Shown: positions 5,524 to 10,127 of the stretch, one piece after another
Position numbering within the stretch: the stretch's first letter is position 1
Layout: every line of letters begins with the position of its first letter
Assembly (NCBI GenBank): GCA_030152265.1
Contig: JASLHQ010000135.1
Span: 1 to 10,127, forward strand
Length of the DNA stretch: 10,127 nt
Direction: 5' to 3'
Source: Savagea sp.
Lineage (GTDB): Bacteria > Bacillota > Bacilli > Bacillales_A > Planococcaceae
Notes under the pieces: generated by a model
The model's database searches: none
What the model was told of the DNA's origin: nothing
What the model saw: only the letters and a program-made list of their open reading frames with translations
Program-made: the position numbers and the translations under genes

Positions 5524-6870
5524 ATGACAACAGAACAAAGCTATTTAACTGTAACCGCATTGACGAAATATGTAGCAAGAAAATTTTCAGCGGATCCTCA
5601 TTTGACGAAGTTACTCGTTCGGGGAGAACTGTCGAATATTACATTCCACTCCTCAGGACATATTTATTGCACGTTGAAAGATCAAGGGGCGCAAATTCGT
5701 GCGATCATGTTTGCGAGACAAGCGCAACATGTGCAGTTTCGTTTAGAAGAAGGGATGCAAGTGCTCATCGAAGGGTCGGTTCAAGTATTTGAACGGATGG
5801 GTCAATACCAGTTGTATATTGAACGAATTGAGCCAGATGGTATCGGGTCTTTATATTTGAAGTTCGAGCAGTTAAAACAAGACTTAGCGAAAGAAGGATT
5901 GTTTGAAGAGCGCTGGAAAATGCCTCTCCCTCCTTACCCGAAAAAAATTGCGATCGTCACGGCGAAAACAGGTGCAGCCATTCGCGATATGTACACGACG
6001 ATTCGACGTCGTTATCCGCTCGTCGAACTAACGCTTTACGAAGCGCTCGTCCAAGGAGAAAAAGCGGCACCTTCGATCGTGCGAGCGATTGAACGCGCGA
6101 ATGAAGGAGAATACGATGTGCTCATCGTCGGACGTGGTGGAGGATCGATTGAAGATTTATGGGCGTTTAACGAAGAGCAAGTGGCGCGTGCTATTTTTGA
6201 ATCGCGTATTCCTGTCATCAGTGCAGTCGGGCATGAGACCGACACGACGATTGCCGACTTCGTAGCCGATTTACGAGCGCCGACACCGACAGCGGCAGCG
6301 GAGTTAGCTGTTCCTTCTCAATTGGAGCTACAAGAGCGCGTGAAGCAACAGCAATGGTCGCTCACTCAATTGTTACGCCATCAGCTCGAACGAGCAAAAA
6401 AGCGCTATGAGTATGCTGTGCAGTCTCCTGTCTTTCAACGGGTGGAACGTTTGTATGAACCGCAAATCGAACGCCATTTACATGCTGAAAGAGCGTTACA
6501 GCAAGCGATGCGAAATGCGTTAACAGAAAAAGAACGTCAACTGTGGAATGTCACGCATGCGCTCTCATCTCAAACGCCTAAACATAAATTGATTGAAGCA
6601 CGCCATTTGCATACGAGTGTAGCGGAACGTTTGCAACGAGCGATTGCGACTCACCAAGAACAGAAGCAGGAGCAATTACTACATCAAATTCGTCTCCTGC
6701 AAACATTAAATCCTCTCTCTATACTCGAGCGTGGTTTTTCGGTAACATATGAAGAAGAGAATGTCGTGACGACGATTGAACAATTGACAATCGATCATGA
6801 AGTTAAAATACAGTTAAAAGACGGTGTGGCGAAGGCTGTCGTGACCGACGTACAAAAGGAGGAATTGTAA
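5524..6870 (+). CDS. xseA: Exodeoxyribonuclease VII large subunit
   Basis: A 448-residue catalytic subunit of exonuclease VII, which degrades single-stranded DNA to acid-soluble oligonucleotides in repair. The order is an N-terminal OB-fold DNA-binding domain (about 5-103, including LVRGELSNITFHSSGHIYCTL), the catalytic core (about 125-340) with GRGGGSIEDLWAFNEE (203-218), AVGHETD (234-240) and RAPTPTAAAELAVP (251-264), then a long Gln/Arg/Glu-rich coiled-coil region that binds XseB, and a C-terminal LSILERGFSVT segment. Two in-frame ATGs occur at 5521 and 5524. I prefer 5524 because GGAGG (5513-5517) is 6 nt away rather than 3; the difference is one residue. The stop codon overlaps the xseB start (TAATG), indicating translational coupling. 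Confidence 0.97.
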   Translation: MTTEQSYLTVTALTKYVARKFSADPHLTKLLVRGELSNITFHSSGHIYCTLKDQGAQIRAIMFARQAQHVQFRLEEGMQVLIEGSVQVFERMGQYQLYIERIEPDGIGSLYLKFEQLKQDLAKEGLFEERWKMPLPPYPKKIAIVTAKTGAAIRDMYTTIRRRYPLVELTLYEALVQGEKAAPSIVRAIERANEGEYDVLIVGRGGGSIEDLWAFNEEQVARAIFESRIPVISAVGHETDTTIADFVADLRAPTPTAAAELAVPSQLELQERVKQQQWSLTQLLRHQLERAKKRYEYAVQSPVFQRVERLYEPQIERHLHAERALQQAMRNALTEKERQLWNVTHALSSQTPKHKLIEARHLHTSVAERLQRAIATHQEQKQEQLLHQIRLLQTLNPLSILERGFSVTYEEENVVTTIEQLTIDHEVKIQLKDGVAKAVVTDVQKEEL

Positions 6871-7097
6871 TGGCGAAATTAACGTTTGAACAAGCGATGG
6901 AACAACTGGAAGAAATCGTACAATTATTAGAACGTGGAGATGCTCCGTTAGAACAATCGATTGAATTGTATAAAAAGGGAATGGAACTTTCTGCACTTTG
7001 TAAAGGTCAATTAGAACGAGCGGAGAAACAAGTGATGACTGTCGTCCAAGAAAATGGTCAAGTGACGACTTTAGAGGATGAGGAGAGTGTAGAATGA
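6870..7097 (+). CDS. xseB: Exodeoxyribonuclease VII small subunit
   Basis: A 75-residue helical protein of normal length that assembles in several copies on the XseA coiled coil and is needed for exonuclease VII function. The family signature is clear: LTFEQAMEQLEEIVQLLERG, PLEQSIELYKKGMEL and a C-terminal GQLERAEKQV, followed by an acidic tail. Its ATG overlaps the xseA stop codon by one base, and AAGGAGG (6856-6862) is 7 nt upstream. It overlaps ispA by four bases (ATGA), so xseA, xseB and ispA form a tightly coupled unit. Confidence 0.96.
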   Translation: MAKLTFEQAMEQLEEIVQLLERGDAPLEQSIELYKKGMELSALCKGQLERAEKQVMTVVQENGQVTTLEDEESVE

Positions 7098-7981
7098 GCG
7101 CATTACAACAGTTTATCGAACGAGAAATACCGAAAGTAAATGCGGCGCTCTACGCTTTACTTGATCAAAGTACGATGCCGGATACTTTGAAAGAAAGCAT
7201 GCACTATTCTATCGAAGCGGGAGGAAAACGCGTTCGTCCGTTACTCGTTTTAGCCGTTTTAGAAGATGCTTTAGAGGCGGACGGACAAGTAGAAGATCGA
7301 TATGCAGTAGCTGCTGCGATCGAACTCATTCATACGTATTCGCTCATTCACGATGACCTTCCTGCAATGGACGATGATGACTATCGTCGTGGAAAATTGA
7401 CGAATCATAAAAAATTCGGCGAAGCGATGGCGATTTTAGCAGGCGATGCGATGCAAGCGATGGCTTTTCAAAGCATTGCAGAAGCTGATTCGATTCCAGC
7501 GGACATTCGTGTCGAACTCGTTCAATTGTTAGCGAAAGCGAGCGGGGCAGACGGTATGGTCGGTGGACAAGTGTTAGACTTAGAAGGCGAGACGAGACAG
7601 CTTTCTTTAGAAGAACTTGAGCATGTACACATTCATAAAACAGGTGCACTTTTAACATATAGTATTGAAGCAGGTGCAATTTTAGCACGTATGTGCGAAC
7701 ATGAAAGAAATGAATTAAAACGTTACGCGCGTCATATCGGTTTAGCTTTCCAAATTAAAGATGATATTTTAGATGTGACGAGCACGACTGAACAACTCGG
7801 TAAACCTGCGAATAGCGATGAAGCTTCGGAAAAATCGACATACCCTGCAATACTCGGGCTAGAGCAATCAGAAAAGCAAATGCAAGCTCATTACGAGCAA
7901 GCGATCGATGCGATTGCCTTTTTCCAAGAGGATTCTTACCTCCATCAATTTGCTCATTATATCGTTGCGAGAGATTTATAA
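7094..7981 (+). CDS. ispA: Farnesyl diphosphate synthase (polyprenyl synthetase family)
   Basis: A 295-residue trans-isoprenyl diphosphate synthase that condenses dimethylallyl diphosphate with two isopentenyl diphosphates to give farnesyl diphosphate, the precursor of undecaprenyl carriers and quinone side chains. The first aspartate-rich motif is D87-D88-LPAM-D93 followed by DDDYRRGK, and the second is D223-D224-ILD227. The upstream GGKRVRP (43-49) binds isopentenyl diphosphate. The DDxxxxD form with Tyr82 five residues before it fits bacterial (type II) farnesyl diphosphate synthases, though product chain length is inferred. The ATG at 7094 overlaps the xseB stop (ATGA), with AGGAGAG at 7081-7087. 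It lies 92 nt before dxs, which makes the precursor for the same pathway. Confidence 0.95.
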   Translation: MSALQQFIEREIPKVNAALYALLDQSTMPDTLKESMHYSIEAGGKRVRPLLVLAVLEDALEADGQVEDRYAVAAAIELIHTYSLIHDDLPAMDDDDYRRGKLTNHKKFGEAMAILAGDAMQAMAFQSIAEADSIPADIRVELVQLLAKASGADGMVGGQVLDLEGETRQLSLEELEHVHIHKTGALLTYSIEAGAILARMCEHERNELKRYARHIGLAFQIKDDILDVTSTTEQLGKPANSDEASEKSTYPAILGLEQSEKQMQAHYEQAIDAIAFFQEDSYLHQFAHYIVARDL

Positions 7982-7992
7982 GTCATTCATCA

Positions 7993-8020
7993 TTGTGTCC
8001 TTATTCTTTATTGATATAAT
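7993..8020 (+). promoter_or_regulatory. Putative sigma-A promoter of dxs
   Basis: A consensus -10 TATAAT lies at 8015-8020, with TTGTGT (7993-7998) 16 bp upstream as a half-matching -35. Transcription would start near 8027, leaving about 47 nt of leader before the dxs start. No terminator is seen after ispA, so dxs probably receives both this promoter and read-through. Confidence 0.6.
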
Positions 8021-8073
8021 GAACATATGAATCTTTTTTGCAAGGAATCAATTTATGAAGGTGTGTGATAGCG

Positions 8074-9966
8074 GTGGATATTTCTCAATTTAACGATCCA
8101 TCTAAGTTGAAGGCGCTCAATTACGAACAGCTAGGAGAAGTAGCGCAAACGATTCGACAATTTTTAATTGAAAAATGTTCGTTAACAGGCGGTCACATCG
8201 GTCCGAACCTCGGTGTGGTCGAGTTGACGATTATGTTGCATAAATTATTCGACAGTCCGAAAGATAAGTTTATTTGGGATGTCGGACATCAAGCGTACGT
8301 CCATAAAATTTTAACGGGACGTGCGGAACAATTTGATACGTTGCGTCAATATAAAGGATTAAGTGGATTCCCGAAACGCGCGGAATCAGCGCATGATGTG
8401 TGGGAAACAGGGCATAGTTCCACTTCGCTTTCTGCGGCGATGGGTATGGCGGCCGCTCGCGATATTCGTGGGGAGAAAAATTACGTCATTCCAATCATCG
8501 GAGATGGGGCATTAACAGGCGGTATGGCGCTTGAAGCACTCAACCATATCGGGCATGAAAAGACGAATATGATCGTCATTTTAAACGATAATGAAATGTC
8601 GATTGCACCGAACGTCGGAGCGATGCATACGATGCTCGGAAGACTTCGCGCGAGCGGAAAATACAATACGGCAAAAGATGAGCTGGAATACATTATGCGT
8701 AAAATTCCAGCGATTGGCGGTAAATTAGCAGATGCTGCAGAAAAATTAAAAGATAGTTTGAAATATATGGTCGTGTCCGGCATGTTTTTCGAAGAACTCG
8801 GATTTACGTATCTCGGTCCGATCGATGGCCACGATTATGAGGAGCTTGAAAAGACGCTCACGTATGCGAAAAAAGTGGACGGTCCGACACTCGTTCACGT
8901 CGTTACGAAAAAAGGTAAAGGATATAAACCAGCTGAAAACGATAAAATCGGTACTTGGCATGGGACAGGTCCATATAAAATCGAAACGGGTGATTTTGTC
9001 AAATCACCGACGAAAGGACCCGCGTGGAGTGCACTCATCGCCGATACGGTGGAGAAGATTGCAGAAGACGATCGACGTGTCGTCGCGATTACACCAGCGA
9101 TGCCTGTCGGTTCGAAACTTGAAAAATTTGCGAAGCGTTTCCCTGACCGCTTTTACGATGTCGGAATTGCTGAGCAACATGCGGTGACGATGGCAGGCGG
9201 GCTCGCAGCAGACGGGATGAAACCGTTTGTCGCGATTTATTCAACGTTTTTACAACGTGCGTATGACCAAGTACTGCATGATGTAACACGTCAAAAGCTC
9301 AACGTCTTTTTCGGCATCGACCGTGCAGGTCTTGTCGGAGCGGACGGTGAAACACATCACGGTGTATTTGACATTGCGTTTTTACGCCACTTACCTAACA
9401 TTGTCATCATGCAGCCAAAAGACGAAAATGAAGGGCAGCATATGGTGAGAACTGCATTGTCTTATGACGATGGTCCGATCGCACTCCGCTTCCCGCGTGG
9501 AAACGGTGTTGGAGTAAAGATGGATACGGAATTAAAACCGTTACCAATCGGCTCTTGGGAAGTGTTAGAACGTGGGAATGATGTGACGATTTTAACATTC
9601 GGTACGATGATTCCGACCGCAATGGAGGCTTCTCAAATTGCATTCGAACGTCGCGGAATTTCTGTAGAAGTTGTGAATGCGCGCTTCATTAAACCGATGG
9701 ATGAACAAATGTTAGCGGATATTCGGGACGCTGGCAAAATGATCGTTACATTGGAAGAAGGTGTCGCAGCAGGTGGCTTCGGTAGCGGTGTGCTCGAATG
9801 GTATCATGAGAAAGCACTCGTCCAAGAAGAAGTTCCAGCTGTAAAAGTTCTTGGAATACCTGATGAATATGTAGAGCATGGGTCTGTCGATGAGTTGTTG
9901 AAAGAAGTTCATTTAACGGCAGAGGAAGTAGCCGAAGTGATTATAAACATGGTAGAAGAACAATAA
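8074..9966 (+). CDS. dxs: 1-deoxy-D-xylulose-5-phosphate synthase
   Basis: A 630-residue thiamine-diphosphate enzyme that joins pyruvate and glyceraldehyde 3-phosphate to form 1-deoxyxylulose 5-phosphate, the first step of the MEP isoprenoid pathway. Visible are GGHIGPNLG (39-47) and DVGHQAYVH (69-77) with active-site His, the cofactor motif starting at GDGA (143-146) and ending at NDNE (171-174), the central transketolase domain with catalytic Glu367 in GIAEQHA and the DRAGLVGADGETHHG segment, and the C-terminal domain. I start it at GTG 8074: AAGGTG (8058-8063) is 10 nt upstream, and the resulting MDISQFNDPSKL aligns with B. subtilis Dxs. The GTG at 8065, three codons earlier, is too close to that site but cannot be excluded. 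A terminator follows. Confidence 0.97.
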   Translation: MDISQFNDPSKLKALNYEQLGEVAQTIRQFLIEKCSLTGGHIGPNLGVVELTIMLHKLFDSPKDKFIWDVGHQAYVHKILTGRAEQFDTLRQYKGLSGFPKRAESAHDVWETGHSSTSLSAAMGMAAARDIRGEKNYVIPIIGDGALTGGMALEALNHIGHEKTNMIVILNDNEMSIAPNVGAMHTMLGRLRASGKYNTAKDELEYIMRKIPAIGGKLADAAEKLKDSLKYMVVSGMFFEELGFTYLGPIDGHDYEELEKTLTYAKKVDGPTLVHVVTKKGKGYKPAENDKIGTWHGTGPYKIETGDFVKSPTKGPAWSALIADTVEKIAEDDRRVVAITPAMPVGSKLEKFAKRFPDRFYDVGIAEQHAVTMAGGLAADGMKPFVAIYSTFLQRAYDQVLHDVTRQKLNVFFGIDRAGLVGADGETHHGVFDIAFLRHLPNIVIMQPKDENEGQHMVRTALSYDDGPIALRFPRGNGVGVKMDTELKPLPIGSWEVLERGNDVTILTFGTMIPTAMEASQIAFERRGISVEVVNARFIKPMDEQMLADIRDAGKMIVTLEEGVAAGGFGSGVLEWYHEKALVQEEVPAVKVLGIPDEYVEHGSVDELLKEVHLTAEEVAEVIINMVEEQ

Positions 9967-9985
9967 GAAATAAAATAGTCTAATA

Positions 9986-10013
9986 GAAAGCGCGCGATGA
10001 GCGTGCTTTCTTT
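9986..10013 (+). terminator. Probable intrinsic terminator after dxs
   Basis: GAAAGCGCGC (9986-9995) pairs with GCGTGCTTTC (10001-10010) with one G-U wobble, around the 5-nt loop GATGA, and one further A-T pair can be added. The following tract is short (TTT then A), so efficiency is uncertain, but the position 19 nt after the dxs stop fits a transcript end. Confidence 0.75.
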
Positions 10014-10015
10014 AT

Positions 10016-10053
10016 GTGAAAAACTATACATTCTATGTATAATTATGTATAGT
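10016..10053 (+). promoter_or_regulatory. Putative promoter with overlapping ATGTATA operator repeats downstream of dxs
   Basis: TATAAT (10038-10043) with GTGAAA (10016-10021) at 16 bp makes a plausible sigma-A promoter. It is overlaid by ordered repeats: TATACAT-TCT-ATGTATA (10025-10041) is a perfect 7-3-7 inverted repeat; a third half-site ATGTATA (10045-10051) lies 10 bp after the second; and the outer arms ACTATACAT (10023-10031) and ATGTATAGT (10045-10053) form a perfect 9-bp inverted repeat. This suggests repressor binding over the spacer and -10. The remaining bases to 10127 are A-rich with no confident gene start. Confidence 0.45.
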
Positions 10054-10127
10054 ACACGGTAGTTATAAAAAAAATAAAAAGTTGAACCATGCTCGCTTTT
10101 AACAAAAAAGTGACGTTTGGACAGAAT

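Noticed and set aside
8058..8073. GTG at 8065 as the dxs start
   Set aside because: It falls only one or two bases after AAGGTG, and the N-terminus of B. subtilis Dxs aligns better with the GTG at 8074.
10089..10127. ATG opening a frame to the window edge (MLAFNKKVTFGQN)
   Set aside because: No ribosome binding site precedes it, only 13 codons are visible, and it does not resemble TlyA or any family I recognise. It could still be real, but cannot be supported from this window.
1..10127. A hidden novel defence, mobile or biosynthetic system
   Set aside because: Every gene is a recognised housekeeping family in conserved order with similar codon use. No transposase, integrase, tRNA, direct-repeat array or anomalous coding block was seen.

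Overview
This is a chromosomal housekeeping window from a low-to-moderate G+C Gram-positive bacterium of the order Bacillales. The evidence is strong AAGGAGG-type ribosome binding sites, a gene order that follows the efp-to-dxs segment of the Bacillus subtilis chromosome, and proteins that read as close relatives of B. subtilis YqhT, EF-P, AccB, AccC, YqhY, NusB, FolD, XseA, XseB, IspA and Dxs. All genes lie on the + strand. I could not fix the genus. The spoIIIA sporulation operon, which separates efp from accB in B. subtilis, is absent, so a non-sporulating lineage is the simplest reading (inference; Exiguobacterium-like or Planococcaceae-like groups are candidates).

Layout. Positions 1-956 hold the 3' part of an M24 Xaa-Pro peptidase gene, followed by efp (1002-1559) and a clear intrinsic terminator (1575-1612). 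A short control region (1613-1693) carries a 15-bp palindrome resembling a GntR/FadR operator, a TACAAT -10 box and a second palindrome. It precedes the accB-accC-yqhY operon (1694-3960): biotin carrier protein, biotin carboxylase and an Asp23-family protein tied to acetyl-CoA carboxylase. The 238-bp gap 3961-4198 contains a terminator-like hairpin, alternative upstream pairings, and an extended -10 promoter for nusB. nusB and folD (4199-5447) follow. A perfect 26-nt inverted repeat stands between folD and xseA. xseA-xseB-ispA (5524-7981) are overlapping, translationally coupled genes for exonuclease VII and farnesyl diphosphate synthase. dxs (8074-9966) has its own sigma-A-type promoter in the ispA-dxs gap and ends at a hairpin terminator. 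The last 110 bases contain an AT-rich promoter overlapped by inverted and direct ATGTATA repeats, probably the operator of a gene just beyond the window. The usual B. subtilis neighbour of dxs (yqxC/tlyA) does not start within the visible 161 bases.

How the genes fit together. efp acts in translation, accBC-yqhY in the first step of fatty acid synthesis, nusB in rRNA antitermination, folD in one-carbon metabolism, xseAB in DNA repair, and dxs with ispA at the entry and the C15 stage of isoprenoid synthesis. I found no mobile element, RNA gene, CRISPR array, phage gene or recognisable new multi-gene system. The points worth checking are all regulatory: the accB control palindromes, the yqhY-nusB leader-like structure, the folD-xseA hairpin, and the operator cluster after dxs.
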